Source of the DNA: Humulus lupulus
Taxonomy: Eukaryota > Streptophyta > Magnoliopsida > Rosales > Cannabaceae
Reading direction: 5' to 3'
Assembly (NCBI RefSeq): GCF_963169125.1
Contig: NC_084793.1
Coordinates: 44,883,578-44,947,577 of the forward strand
Length of the DNA stretch: 64,000 nucleotides
Shown here: positions 1-12,060 of the stretch, piece by piece
How positions within the stretch are numbered: the first letter of the stretch is position 1
Layout: each line of letters begins with the position of its first letter
Program-made: the position numbers and the translations under genes
Notes under the pieces: generated by a model
What the model saw: only the letters and a program-made list of their open reading frames with translations
What the model was told of the DNA's origin: nothing
The model's database searches: none

Positions 1-1
1 A

Positions 2-660
2 TCCGACAAGGACACTCCTGAGGAGGTGGAGTAAAGAAGGAAGAGGTAGGAGGAAAATCTTCTTTGTAGGGGCCATATCCTCAACGCCCTTTCCGATAGG
101 CTCTATGACCTTTACACTGAGACCAAATCGGCCAAGGAGATATGGGATGCACTTGAGACAAAGTTCAAAGTGGAAGAGGAAGGTAGCAAATAGTTTTTGA
201 TATCTCAATACTTTGATTTCAAATTTTTTGGTGATAAACCTATTCTTCCTCAAATACATGAATTGCAAATAATTGTTAACAAATTGAAAGTGTTAAAGAT
301 TTAGCTTCCCGAGGCCTTTCAAGTTGGTGCTATAGTGGCTAAATTACCACGAACTTGGAAGAGCTATAGGAAAAGAATCCTTCATAAAAATGAGGATTAT
401 TCTTTGGAAGAAATCCAAAAACATATTCAAATTGAGGAGGAATCGATATGTAGAGATAAACTTGTGGAGGGGTCTAATGGAGAGACTTCCAAAGCAAATG
501 CGGTGTCACAACCAAAACATCCCAAAAACAAAGGGAAAAAGGGTATGAGAAATCCTTGGGTCCAAAAACCAACCCAAACAAGTTTAAGGGCGAGAAAGGT
601 CCTTGCTTTGTGTGTGGGAAAAAGGGTCACTATGCTAGAGAGTGTAGGCATAGAAAAGAC
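2..660 (+). pseudogene. Copia-1 gag (UBN2-type) with CCHC zinc knuckle
   Basis: Frame 2 carries a copia-type gag: a helical stretch with the typical EIWDALETKF motif near 130-175, then a basic tail. In-frame stops occur near 32, 190 and 301. The zinc knuckle CX2CX4HX4C (C-F-V-C...GH...C) is read in another frame starting at 604, so there is a frameshift between about 540 and 604. Gag would package the RNA in virus-like particles. The protein start lies before the window. Confidence 0.8.
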
Positions 661-675
661 CAATAAGGACCTAAG

Positions 676-2032
676 GTGAATGCAACTCAAGAGGAAAACA
701 TAGTTGCTACCCTTAGTGAGGTGAATGCAGTCCTAGGCAAGCTGAAAGGGCGGTGGTATGATACATGTGCCACCGTCCATGTCACCTATGACAAATTATT
801 GTTCAAGACCTTTGAAGAGTCAAAGGGCAACCATGATATTCAAATGGGCAATGAGGGCAAATCCAAGATACTTGGCAAAGGTACCATTAAAGTCTTTTTC
901 ACCTTCGGCAAGAAAGTTACATTAGTGAATGTACTTGATGTTCCCGAAATGAGTAGAAACTTGGTAAGTAGTGATTTGCTTGGCAAGCCCGGCATTAAAG
1001 ACGTTTTTGAGTCCAGTAAACTTATACATACCAAATCAAATGTATTTTTGGGAAAGGGGTACTCTTTTGAGAGTATGGTTAAATTGTGCGCCAATGATGT
1101 AACTTTCAATGTTATCAATAAAAATGCTAATTCCAGCTATATTGTTAAGTATGATTCTTTATTTTTGTGGCATCTTAGACTATCTCATATAGGTTTTTCA
1201 ACCATGAAAAGAGTAGTAAAATGTGGTATGATTGCATGCAATATTAAAAACTATGGTAAATGTGAAACATGTGTTAAGGCAAAAATGATTAAGAAACCAT
1301 TTCCTAGTGTAGAAAGATAATCTAATTTACTAGATTTAATCAATAGTGATCTTTGTGAATTAAATGGTGTTTTAACTAGATGTGGTAAAAGATATTTTCT
1401 TACTTTTATAGATGATTTTGGCAGATATACCTATGTGTTTCTTTTAAAGCATAAAGATGAAACTTTTGATGCTTTTTAAATTGTATAAATTAGAAGTTGA
1501 AAATTAACTAAATAAAAAGATTAAGGTGCTAAGAAGTGATAGAGGGGGAGAGTACTTCTCTAATGAATTCAATACATTTTGTGAAGAAAATGGTATAATT
1601 CATGAGTGCACCGCACCTTATACACTACAACACAATGGTGTTGCCGAAAGGAAAAATAGGACTTATCTAGAGATGATAAATTCTATGTTGGTGATTTCTA
1701 AGTTGAATTTCAACTTATGGGGTGAAGCGTTATTAACCGCTTGTCACATTCTTAATCGAATACCGATGAAGAAAAATGAGATATCTCTATATGAGTTATG
1801 GAAAGGAAGAAAACCCAACATAGAGTACTTCAAAGTGTGGGGGTGTCTTGCATATTGCAAGAAAAATGAACCTAATAGAACAAAGTTAGGTTCAAGAGCC
1901 ATAAAGTGTGCTTTTGTTGGTTATGCCAATAATAGTAAAGCTTATAGGCTATTAGACTTAGAGTCTAATGTTGTGATGGAATCTAGAGAAGTTGAACTCT
2001 TTGAGAACATGTTATGTGACAACAATTCTTAA
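676..2032 (+). pseudogene. Copia-1 protease and integrase region
   Basis: The first part (676-1320) has the aspartic protease region with WYDTCATVHV, where the usual D-S/T-G-A is degraded to DTCAT. It is followed by the GAG-pre-integrase zinc finger: WHLRLSHIG gives the two His, CETCVKAK the two Cys. An in-frame stop ends this part at 1318. The integrase core continues with INSDLCE (first Asp, about 1345), SDRGGEYFS (second Asp, about 1533) and NGVAERKNR (Glu, about 1640). A stop and a shift near 1478-1510 split the core. The second open part (1526-2032) ends in the integrase C-terminal region (KVWGCLAY). Non-functional. Confidence 0.88.
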
Positions 2033-2187
2033 GCTTCAACATCTCTAAAGGAGAATTTGTTACATGGGAACAATTCTCAAGCTTCTACATCCAAAGTTGA
2101 TTCTCAAGAGGAGAATTCTCAAAAGAATGTAAAGCAACCCTTTGAACTTAGAAGAAGTCAAAGCTTAAAAATCATAAAAGTCTAGTA

Positions 2188-3827
2188 GTGGATGAGATAG
2201 ATTCTCAACGAATTTCATTCTACATGGTAGAAGGAAATAGAGAGGAAGTCATTAGGAAAATCCCTATTGTACTTCTCGTTGAGGATGATCCTAAGACTTA
2301 TAGAGAAGCTATGCAATCGAGAGATAGTGCATTTTGGAAAGAAGACATCAATGATGTGATGGACTCCATTCTTTCCAACAACACTTGGGAATTGGTAGAT
2401 CTCCCACCGGGGTCTAAGCCAATTGGGAATTGAGAAAATACCACACTGACGGCGCTGTCCAAACCTTTAAAGATAGATTAGTAGCTAAAGGGTTTAGGCA
2501 AAAAGAGGGCGTCGATTATTTCGATACCTATGCGCCTATTGCAAGAACAACTTCTATAAGAATTTTGTTCGCTTTAGCTTTTATACACAACTTGTATGTT
2601 CATCAAATGGATATCAAAACGACATTCCTTAATGGTGACCTCAATGAGGAGGTCTATATGGAACAACCCGAAGGGTTTGTCCTACCAAAATATGAACATA
2701 AAGTATGTAGACTTGTAAAATCCTTATATGGATTGAAATAAGCTCCTAAGCAATGGCATGAGAAATTTGATCAAGCCACCATATCTAATGGGTTTAGACA
2801 TAACAATCGAGACAAGTGTTTGTATTCCAAAACTTGTAAGGGATAAGTGATCATTGTTTGCTTATATGTGGATGACATGCTTATTCTAAGTGATAGCATG
2901 AAAGGGATAGAAGAAATGAAGAGGTTTCTATCATCGACCTTCAAGATGAAAGATCTTGGAGAAGTTGACACCATACTTGGTATCAAAGTAATGAAACATA
3001 GTGGGGGTTTTGCGTTGGGTCAAGCATACTATTCTGAGAATGTATTGAACAAATTTAACCATCTCAAGGTTAAAGATGCCAGTATTCCATTCGATCATAG
3101 TGTAAAACTAGAGAAGAATGAAGGAGGAGCAGTGGCTCAGTTGGAGCATGCTATTGCTATGGGGAGTCTAATGTACGCTGCTCAATGTACTAGACCTGAC
3201 ATAGCATTTTCGGTAAGTAAACTTAGTAGGTTTACAAGTAATCCAAGGGTGGATCACTGGAAGGCGATTGGAAGAGTCCTAGGTTATCTTAAGAAAACCA
3301 AAGGACTAAGCCTTTACTACTCCAAATTTCCTTCAATCTTAGAAGGATATACAGATGCAAGCTGGATATCCAATCTTGGGGATAACTTGTCCACAATTGG
3401 TTGGGTATTTACACTTGGTGGGGGTGCAATTTCTTAGGGTTCCAAGAAACAAACATGTATATCTCATTCCACTATGGAAGCAGAGTTTATAGCAGTAGTT
3501 GCTACCGACAAAGAGGCTGAATGGTTAAGGGATCTTTTGATAGAGATACCCCTAAACATAGAGAATGTATCCACTATATCGATACATTGTGATAGCCAAA
3601 CAACATTGGCTAGAGAGTACAACAGAGTGTATAGTGGGAAGTCTAGACACATTAGTCTAAGACATGGATATGTAAGAGACTTGATTCAAAGAGGAGTCAT
3701 CTCAATATCCTATCTGAGAACAAGTGAAAATCTGGCGGATCCTTTCACTAAGCCACTAACGAGGGATTTAGTGGCTACATCATCTCGAGGGATGAGACTT
3801 AAACTCCCTAAAGAGATTCACGATTGA
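2188..3827 (+). pseudogene. Copia-1 reverse transcriptase and RNase H
   Basis: RT appears in pieces: 2188-2433 (start of RVT_2, WKEDINDVMDS), 2430-2741 (VHQMDIKTTFLNGDL, first catalytic Asp), 2847-3437 (YVDDMLIL, the catalytic YVDD box), then 3474-3827. RNase H is seen at [18 protein letters not shown] and a C-terminus with LADPFTKPL. Breaks: a stop at 2739-2741, a stop near 2844, a stop at 3435-3437 where W or Q is expected, and a shift near 2430. All standard RT blocks are in order, so this is a recently intact pol that has decayed by point mutation. Confidence 0.92.
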
Positions 3828-4360
3828 TGGTAACCTATCTTAACACCAGTTATTTAAGTAGTGTTAGGTTTAATAGGTAACAACAAGTCAATCATGTGAA
3901 TATTAGTTGAGGGTTAAAACCGAGTTACCTCAAGTCAATTTAATTGAGTACTTGTGAGTTACCAAGTTGAGGGTTAAAACCGAAAGGTTTTTTAATAGAA
4001 TTCAGTCTTGTGAAGACAAGTATTTTTGGTAACAAAATACTTTAAGAATTCTACCTATATGGACCTAGGGGTGGTGCCGCCTCTCATGAGAATTGAGAGT
4101 ATTCTCAAGAACGTCCATGAATGGAAAGTGCACATGGCCATTAATGGTGCAAACCGAGACATAGAGGTCTCAAGTGAACATCACAAAGGTGTGTGTGTTA
4201 TCACCGATTTGTTATCATGAAAAGATGGTTCAATGCATAGTGCAACCAAATTTTCGAAAAATTTTGTAATAATTACACTATAGTGAAGTTCAAGTAGAAA
4301 AACACTTTGCTTTATGCACTAATGCAATGACTCCTATAAGAGAGAGTTCTTATTTAGTCA
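3828..4360 (+). other. Copia-1 3' untranslated region
   Basis: No convincing gene between RNase H and the polypurine tract. An 18-bp motif GTTGAGGGTTAAAACCGA occurs twice exactly 60 bp apart (3906 and 3966). A 64-codon ORF at 4026-4220 has no recognisable domain and I do not treat it as a gene. Confidence 0.6.
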
Positions 4361-4500
4361 AGTGGGGGATTTGTTATATTTTAAAAATATAATGATTGAT
4401 TAAATAAGTGTTACAATAGATAACTATTTAATCTAGTGGGAGAATGTTATATTATTTTATAATATAATGTTTTAGATTAAATAAATTCTTCACATTTTTC
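4361..4500 (+). repeat. Copia-1 PPT and 3' LTR start, duplicated
   Basis: AGTGGGGGATT followed by TGTTATATT at 4372 is a typical PPT-LTR junction. A second version, AGTGGGAGAA followed by TGTTATATT at 4445, lies about 74 bp downstream, and the 35-40 bp after each are similar (ATAATATAATG-like, then GATTAAATAA). This is an imperfect tandem duplication of the PPT plus LTR start. No LTR end in CA can be fixed before Copia-2 sequence begins near 4500. Confidence 0.6.
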
Positions 4501-6600
4501 AAAATTTCTTAACATTATTTACAATGAGTAAGATATCATCTGCATAAAGAACCAGGAATACCACTACTTAATTTTCCTTCAATTGGTAAACACAAGGTTC
4601 GTCAATATTTTGTTCAAAGCCATAAGTTTTTATTATTTCATCAAACCTAAGGTTCCAGAAACGAGAAGCTTGTTTAAGTCCATAAATAGACCTATTCAAC
4701 TTGGAAACTTTTCTTTCTTGTCCAACTTCTTTAAATCCTTCTGGTTGATCCATATAAATGACTTCATCAAGATTTCCAGTAAGAAAAGATGTCTTGACAT
4801 CCATTTGCCAGATATCATAGTCGAGAGCGGCTACTATGGATAGGAGGATGCGAATGGACTTGGGCATGGCTACCGGACTAAAAGTTTCCTCATAGTCCAT
4901 GCCTTCTCTTTGGGTATAACCCTTTGCCACTAATCGAGTTTTATAAGTCTCGATATTTCCATCAACACCTCATTTCTTGTAGATCCACTTGCACCCAATG
5001 GACCTAAAGTCACTAGGTGCTTCCACAAGTTCCCAGACGAAATTTGAGTACATGGACTCCATTTCCTGTTTCATGGCTTCGAGCCCTAGTTCCTTTTCAG
5101 GGCTAGCCATTTCCTGTTTGAAAAACAACGGATCATCATCACTAGTATCACCAACAACCATATTGGTTTCACCATCCAAACCATTGCGATCTGGTTCCTA
5201 GAAACCCTCCCACTACGACGAGGTTCCATGACTGTTTGCTTAGGAACAATGGTACTTTCTTTATTTAAATCGACTTGTGTCGGTTGGACATGAAGAGTGG
5301 GAATTTCATCATTAACTCGCATTGAAGATGATGGAACATTGGTTGGAGTCAATTCTTTAACCATCTACTCTAATACTACTTTGCTGCGTGGTTTGAAGTT
5401 TTGGACATAGTCATTTTCCAGAAAAGTAGCATTCGTAGAAGTAAAATGACTATAGAAAATTCTGCACCGAGTAACTTTAGGATAGCCAACAAACATGTAA
5501 ACTTCAGTTCGCGGTTCTATCTTTCCCTCCTTTTTTCCTTAGGATGTGGGCGGGATACCCCCAGATTCTATAATGGCGTAAACTAGGTTCACGACCATTC
5601 CAACATTCTAAAGGTGTTTTGAGGATTGATTTAGACGGCACGACATTGAGAATGTCATTCGTGGTTTTCAATTGCATGTCCCCAGAAAGAAGTTGGTAGA
5701 GTTGAGTAACTAAGCATGCATCTAACCATTTCCAATAAAGTTCTATTCCAGTGTTCCACTACACAATTTTGTTGCAGAGTACCTGGGGCAGTAAGTTGTT
5801 CAGTTAAATGATCTTGGAACTGCACATCCAAATATTATCCACCCCTATCAAATTGCAAGATCTTTAACGTTTTACCTAATTGGTTCTGAGCCATAGCTAA
5901 GAATTCCTGAAACTTTGAAAATGTTTCTGATTTCCTATGAATTAGCTAAAGACATGAGTATCTAGAGTAATCTTTAATGAAAGTGAGGAAATACTCAAAA
6001 TCACCCCTGGCTTGTACATTCAAAGGCCAATAAAACATCTTAATATACAAGTCCAAGTGGTTCATTGGCCCTATCACCCTTGGCAGAGAATGGACGCTTG
6101 GTCAGTTTGCCTTTTAGATGAGATTCACAGACAGGTAATTCACCTAAGGTGAGTTCCCTCAAAGGCCCGTCCTTTGTAAGTCTTTGAATTCTACCATAGC
6201 CAATGTGACCTATGTCTCAAATGCCATAAATATGTCAAGTTTTCGTTTTCGCTCTTTTGAAGTTTATTGGTCCTAGGTTTAGCTACTTTGAATAAATCAT
6301 TGTTAAGAGCGATGGATTCGTTAGGTCGCAAAATATAAAGCCCGTTTTCCAACACATGCAATTCACAATTGTGATCCATTGAAAGAAATAGATATATTAG
6401 AACTTGGGAAAGTCATAACAAATTGTTCTAATTGCAACATGAAAACTGAAATTAAATTTCTAGTATAGTCTGGAATAAAAAATACATCATTTAAAATTGA
6501 AAATTTATTTTCGAACTTCAGACAAGCTCTTCCTCTAGCTTGGACCGCAAAGAACGCTCCGTTCCCAACTCTAAGCTGTAAGCCGCCTTCGTCCACTTCC
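4500..6600 (-). pseudogene. Copia-2 pol remnant (protease, integrase, RT)
   Basis: Minus-strand pieces, in gene order: 6363-6596 resembles the protease tail (VFFIPDYTRNLISV); 6191-6379 is GAG-pre-integrase (LYILRPNE, LWHLRHRS); 5400-6180 is an integrase region broken by many stops and shifts; 4970-5179 starts RT (KQEMESMYSNFVWELV, then GCKWIYKK); 4568-4930 is the RT core ([29 protein letters not shown]). The catalytic YADD lies just beyond, at about 4530-4550 (FLVLYADDILLIV). Homology ends there. The many lesions suggest it is older than Copia-1. Confidence 0.88.
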
Positions 6601-6731
6601 TCCTACGATTCAAGAAGCTGTAAAGAATTACAAACATGGTTAGTAGACCCAGAATAAAAAACCCAAATGGATTTATCATTCTATAAAACATATGTTTCTA
6701 AGATATATGATCTATAATCATTACCTATGTT

Positions 6732-7625
6732 TTAAGCTGCTAGAAACTTGGGGAAATCCTGTTTCCAATTCCCCTTCTCTTTGTAGTGAAATTTTTTTCC
6801 TTTACCCTTCTTCTTTTTTCTTGTTCTTTCCCATAGGCATCTGTGCAATTGGTTGTGCACTCGTCTTGCAACTTTTGCAGACTTGGGGTAGTTGTTATGT
6901 CCATATTTCCTCTTGTTTCCAGCTTTCGAAGACGAAGCTTTGTTAGCTTTAGCCTTAGCTGGATCCGCAGCAATAGTAGTAGTTGTCTTCTTTTCTCCTC
7001 CCTTACTAGGTCCACCCATGATAGTCTCAAAACTCTAAAGCTCGATCTTGAGCTGTGTCAGACCATAGTTGAGTTTATTCAACACATAGTTGGTGGTGAA
7101 CGACAGGAAAGCTGGAGAGAGATTGTTGAGGATTACGCCAACTTGAGTTTCTTCATCTATGGTTGCTCCATGCAGTTCAACTTCCTGAAAGTAGATTGTC
7201 ATTTTGATCAGATGATCGTGAACGTGTTAAGAAGGTGCCATCCGAGCATTGGCATATTTCTTGGTGGCCTCAAAATGAGTCTGTGTTTACTTGGCACCAA
7301 GCATGTCTTGGAGTTGATCCATGATTTTGTAGGTCGTCTCGACATTCTCCATCTTTGTCTTGAGAGTGTCGACTATACTAGTCAATATGTAGTACCGCGC
7401 CTTGTTGTTAGCCGCCTGCCAATGCTCATAATTATCCCTCATAGACTTGGTAGCTCCTTCAGCTGGAACGTCCAGGGATTCCTCAGTCATGACGAACTCG
7501 GAGTTGTCACCAATCAACATTGTGGTTATATTTTTCTTCCACTTAAGGAAGTTTTCTCCAGTGAGTTTCTCCATAGAAAGTTGAGAAATGATGAGAGTAG
7601 ACACATACATATTTAAAACTACCAA
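6732..7625 (-). pseudogene. Copia-2 gag
   Basis: The N-terminal part (7287-7625) contains EKLTGENFLKWKKNI, the typical start of a UBN2/copia gag, and QAANNKARYYIL. The C-terminal part (6732-7019) is rich in Lys and Ser (KANKASSSKAG, RKKKKGKG). A break lies near 7020-7290. An apparently longer plus-strand ORF over the same bases (6843-7616) is a shadow. Start taken at or just inside 7625, at the M before EKLTGENF or the upstream M. Confidence 0.8.
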
Positions 7626-8095
7626 TTATCAATAAAATAGAAATCAATTACTTTTGCTCAATAAAACTTCTATTCACTCTAATTTCGAGAAATAGTACAA
7701 CATATACAAAAATATGTAAGATATGAAAAAAAATTCCAAAAACAAGCATATCTCTATTTCTTTAGGTTTTTAACTAATCTATGATATTCTTGTCCCGGTT
7801 GGCGAGAGTAAAATATACCATTAGTTATATAAAGTTATTAACTTATTTAATAGTGGACAGCATTATTAACAACCTACTATTTGATCAAAATAAGAAAACA
7901 AAATCTCTTATTTTATGAGCTAGACCCACGGTTTCGATAATCAATAGATTTAGTCCTAGCAGTCACCGTAGGGGTGAGTCTAGTAGAATTTGACCTATAA
8001 TTATCTATCTTTCGAAATCTAACCTTGTCAAAATAACTAATGAACACCTTCCCTAGGGGGACGTATCAAAACGTCTCGAGGCCCCATTAAGTTAT
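7626..8095 (-). other. Copia-2 leader, gag-proximal part
   Basis: No gene. AT-rich stretch between the gag start and the left edge of gypsy A. By position it is the 5' untranslated leader of Copia-2, continued at 19603-21150 on the other side of gypsy A. The join is inferred from the arrangement, not from an exact target duplication. Confidence 0.55.
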
Positions 8096-8634
8096 TGACC
8101 TTGTTAAACCAAGGATTTATAGTGGTTCGGCCCCAGATATTGGTAATAACCTACTTCCACTAAGTGTTTTTATTGATGTATTATGAAACCTACAATCAAC
8201 AAACTATAGTTCACTGAGTTTCACAGGCTCCAAAAAGTGCTACAAAAGTCATGTATAAAAACATTCTGTTCTCTCTGAATACAAATTATTGTGTATATCC
8301 TTAAATGAGTCCCATAAATCTTATTTATAGGCTCAAGGATGCACATATGGGCCAAAAACAGAAATCATAATCTTTACACATAAATAGGGTCAAATATCTT
8401 TAAAATATCTGCCTTATAACTGTATTTGAACTCGGGTGTCATTACTACGACCAGACCTGGTCGCATATGCCAGCACCTCTTCTGCCGTACTGTTCAAAAT
8501 CTTTCTTAAATCCATCGAGCAGCTTATACTTTGGTTGCTAGTCGACCTGAATATAATCACTAAATAGTCACGTGCAACCCACGTGCTCACTGATTTTGCC
8601 ACGTCAGAAAGTAAGTATTTTTTCAGGGTAAACA
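8096..8634 (-). repeat. 3' LTR of gypsy A (shortened)
   Basis: Matches 18962-19602 closely over most of its length, for example AGTTCACTGAGTTTCACA and ACTGTATTTGAACTCGGGTG. The inner border is sharp: minus strand TGTTTACCCT begins at 8634. The outer end lacks about 65-100 bp present in the right copy, either by internal deletion (TGAC still starts at 8096) or by truncation. Confidence 0.85.
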
Positions 8635-8647
8635 TTTGCCCCACAAG
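8635..8647 (-). promoter_or_regulatory. Polypurine tract of gypsy A
   Basis: On the minus strand CTTGTGGGGCAAA lies directly before the LTR start TGTTTACC. This is the standard place for the plus-strand DNA primer. Confidence 0.8.
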
Positions 8648-8845
8648 TTTATTTTAATGCTATCAGCATTTAATAAACTTACTCAACCTGCAATCCATCT
8701 GACTTGTCACATCTTTCAATACTTTTTCAAAATAGCAAGCAATTATGACTTTTATAATTTCCCATAAATGTTTTGACGGTTATTGCGATTCCCCACACAT
8801 CGAAACCCTACTTCCATCATTACCTTTTATTACTACCTCGAGCAG

Positions 8846-8856
8846 TATAAATATAA
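8846..8856 (+). promoter_or_regulatory. TATA box of the antisense gene of gypsy A
   Basis: TATAAATATAA stands about 210 bp inside the 3' LTR, on the strand opposite gag-pol, upstream of the antisense gene. A GTAAG splice donor follows in CTCCAAGTAAG at about 9000. Elements B and C have a TATA-like box in the equivalent place. Confidence 0.55.
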
Positions 8857-9519
8857 TCCCCCTTTACATTTTTCATTTCTTTACCCGGACCTTCTCTCTC
8901 ATCAAAAACTCAGAAAAACCAAGATACTTTAGTGTAATACTAGACGTCTTTGAGCAACTCTGAGCCAAACTTTCGTGATTTCTCCTACAATTCCATACTC
9001 CAAGTAAGTTTTCGAATCCATCCTCTTATTTTTGTAGAAATTTTTGCATATTCTGGTCTTGATTCACGAGCTTTCGTAATTGGGTTTCTACTGTTCTTGA
9101 GAAATTTCTTGGGTAACCGAGTTTAGGCTAACATACATAGAATAAGTATGCTAGAATAGGGATTTTAGGCAATATAAAATACTATACAATGCTTAAAAAG
9201 AAACGTGGGGTATAGGTTAACTGCTTTCGGGCCCAAAATCGAAGTGAAAATTTGATTTTGAGTATTTCAAAAAAATTGGGTTTTTCCCGCCTATTTTCGG
9301 AGTTGAAAAGTTTTTTCTGAAAAAACATTTCACATTCACTTTTTAATCTGTTTTTCCAACTTTCTCACATGTTTATTGTGTTTTTATCAGGATGTTGCTG
9401 GTCGTATAAAAGCTTAACTTATATACACGAGCATCATTATCCTTGCTTTTCTCTTTCTTTTATTTATTGGTTGTAGATTCTCACTTCCCCCTTTGCTCGT
9501 CTTAGATATTCATGCATGA

Positions 9520-12060
9520 TCCCTAGGAGGTGAGGGACCAATAGATGAAGATCTTCTCGCTTTGCTATTCGAGGATCAGGAACAACCTTCTTTGCCTTTT
9601 CCTGAGCCTTCGTCTTCACACCCAAACACTACGACCAGTCCTCCATACAATCTGCCACAGAACCAATCAAACATGGGTCGTGTAAAATACACTGCTCGTA
9701 GGAAAAAGGAAACCACAGATTCACCTTCCAACGTTGAGGGTCCTTCAAGTGACCCTCAACCTTTAAACGTTTCTCCACCAGATATTCAGCCCAAAGCTTG
9801 TCCCCGTGTTGACCCTCGAGCAGAGGTAGACTGCTGCATTGCCCTTCCTAGCGTCATATCAACCCGGATGGTGGAAAAATACCACAAGAAGTATGGGATT
9901 TCTGGGATTACCCTGTAAAAACAAACACCCGAATGGAGGGCAAACATACTCGGAGGTCCCTACACTGCCTAGTCATGGTATCATATTGAACCAGGGGCAG
10001 TCTTGCCCTTGAATGACTTTCTCCTAGAGGTGACCAATTATTTCGAGGTCACCCCTTTCCAAATAACACCCATTGGATATAGAGTACTTTCAACACTTTA
10101 TATCTTATACAACCACAGAAAATGGCATGTGCCCACTCCGCATGAGATCAACTACCTGTTTGATCTCAAATCTAACCCCAATCAGAACAACACGGAGTTC
10201 ATCCAATTTTGCCACCAGGAATCTACTAGCACATTCTTGAGGGATATTACCCATAAGTCCAATGTAGGAAGGTACTTTCAAGAGTACTTCCTTACAACCG
10301 ACTTGGTTGCTGACAACCTGGCCTTCACACAAGGAGGTAAACTTTCAATCTCTGGTCGACATTTATCTATTCAATTTTTCGTCTTTCCTTGTCCTAAGTT
10401 GTTTTATGCTGCATCTAGGTCCATGGTACCGACTAGATCCCACTCCAGAAATGGAGATGAGAGCCACAACCTTGGCCAACATGACAAATATAGAAAGAAA
10501 AAATAATGTCAAGGAGATGGTCACAGAGAGCAATTTAAGGTTGGTTGGCCTTTTAGAACCTCACCAGGAAGGAAGGGAATCCACCACGGGGAGTGCCACT
10601 GGAGAGGGCACTGAAGGACAAGACATCCCCGAGCAGCAACAAGATGTGTCACAACCCCAGAGGCGATGACCAACGGGAGTGACCATCCGAGAACCAGCCC
10701 CTAGCACTCAAGCTGCTAATACCCCTACCCAACATGGGAGGGGAAAACAAAAACTACCTAAATACACCGACCCTATACTCGAATCTTCAGACGAGAATAG
10801 TATAGATTTCTCACTCCTAGATAATCTGCCCATTCCTTGTCATTAATTCGATAGGGATGGAAACTTTAAATTTACAACCAATAGTTTTAGCTTGGATTTC
10901 TTCGAGGCAGATAGTGAGTTTAGCAGTAGTTCTTTAGATAATGTAACGACCAGTAATAATAGTTCGGGTATACTACTTAGAATTTCTCTTTAATTTATTC
11001 CTTTATTATGCCAAACTATCTTTAACATTCCTGCTCGTTTGTTCTTTTTTTTTAGTCATGCCATCTGACGACACCTTTGATATCTATGCCTCCACAGACG
11101 CTCCTCCGAGCAAGAAGAAGTCGAGCAAACAACACCCTGGAGAAGGTAGTGGAGAGCCCTCCAGAAAAAGTGCTCGACTAGAGGACCCTCCAGCTCCTGC
11201 TCCATCTAAATCAACTACGCCTCATCCTTCTCCTCGCACTGCTCCTTCCACCAACCAGGCAGGAAGATCTCTGGCTGCAGATTTATTGAGTAATGCTTAT
11301 AGCTCAACAAACAAAAAACTACAGAGATTCTCTAAGCACCGTTGCAGCCAGGCGGCCTTTGCCTATCTTCCTGTGTTGAAACCCAGCCAGGTCCTTGCTC
11401 GTGGGTTCAACGAACTGCTCATTGTAAGTTTCTTCTGTATTGTGTTTTAGTCGAACAACATTTCCTTTGATTATCTCTAAAAGCTTCATTCCTCCACTGT
11501 TCGCATGGTATCTTAACCATGAACAATGGCTGGCGTCGCACCGAGTAGGTTGATGCGAAACATGCCGAGGAGATCAAGGCATGCGAGGAGAGGGTTAAGG
11601 TAGCTGAAGACAAAATGGCCACTTTAATCGAGGAGCTGAGGAGGAGCCAAGAAGATCTGGCCAAAGTCGTTGCTACCAAGGAGAAGTTTAAGGAAGCATC
11701 CAAACTTCAAGAGAAATTAGAGGCGAGCATGGATGAGGCAATTGGTCTAGAGGAGAGAGTGAAGCTACTCGAGGAGACAAATTCCCAAAACATGGAGAGG
11801 TTTTCGAGGAGCTACCTTCAACTGCTTCTACATGTTTTTGAAGAATAATTTGGAGGCAAACTTTGATTATCTTCCCTAGCAGGCTAAACATGCTGAACTT
11901 GCCAAGTGCGCTGCTTTTCTAGAGGATGAAAGGAATGTCCAGAATGCCTCAGATTCTCCTGAAATCTCTTTGGTGATGGGTATCGATGGTGCTGAAGAAG
12001 ATGCTGGAACTTCAGTCGACCAACAGTCACAACAAGACCCGCCTCCAACTCCATAGTAGC
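9520..12060 (+). pseudogene. Antisense gene of gypsy A (Transposase_28-like, coiled coil), with introns
   Basis: Encoded opposite to gag-pol. Exon at 9520-10337 is one frame with in-frame stops at 9916-9918 and about 9973; it contains LNDFLLEVTNYFEVTPFQ followed by a YRVLS motif and KSNPNQN, which fits the plant domain Transposase_28 (PF04195, putative gypsy type transposon). A donor GTAAAC follows at 10338; the next exon starts near 10420 (WYRLDPTPEME) and runs to about 10670. A further exon begins at 11058 after a T-rich acceptor and ends at a GTAAGTTT donor near 11425. The last part (11540-12057) is a Glu/Lys-rich coiled coil. Function unknown. Exon ends are my reading of GT-AG sites and of the parallels in B and C. 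Confidence 0.7.

Larger units (their letters stand above)
1..4500 (+). mobile_element. Copia-1: Ty1/copia LTR retrotransposon, 5' cut by window
   Basis: The domain order is gag, zinc knuckle, protease, integrase, RT, RNase H, which is the Ty1/copia order. The window opens inside gag, so the 5' LTR, PBS and gag start are not visible. The coding part is broken by stops and at least one frameshift. The 3' side shows a purine tract followed by TGTTATAT, the likely start of the 3' LTR, but only about 130 bp of it precede reverse-strand RT sequence of Copia-2. The exact right border is not resolved; similarity to Copia RT on the other strand begins near 4500. The element is dead as it stands. Confidence 0.9.
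4500..8095 (-). mobile_element. Copia-2 (left part): Ty1/copia element interrupted by gypsy A
   Basis: A second copia element on the minus strand. Reading right to left it shows gag (7625-6732), protease, GAG-pre-integrase, a badly eroded integrase and RT as far as the YADD box at about 4530-4550, where it stops beside Copia-1. RT thumb, RNase H and 3' LTR are absent. Its leader continues right of gag to 8095, where gypsy A begins. I infer that it resumes at 19603 and ends in the 5' LTR at 21165-23035, because that LTR has a copia-type PBS facing left and no other coding region between. Confidence 0.8.

Noticed and set aside
4026..4220. Envelope-like ORF after Copia-1 pol
   Set aside because: 64 codons, no membrane segment or signal peptide.
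6843..7616. 257-codon plus-strand ORF
   Set aside because: It lies over the minus-strand Copia-2 gag, which has recognisable motifs; this frame is a shadow.
10003..10506. Host gene for a plant mobile-domain protein
   Set aside because: It lies between pol and the 3' LTR of gypsy A, and B and C carry the equivalent gene in the same place, so it belongs to the element.
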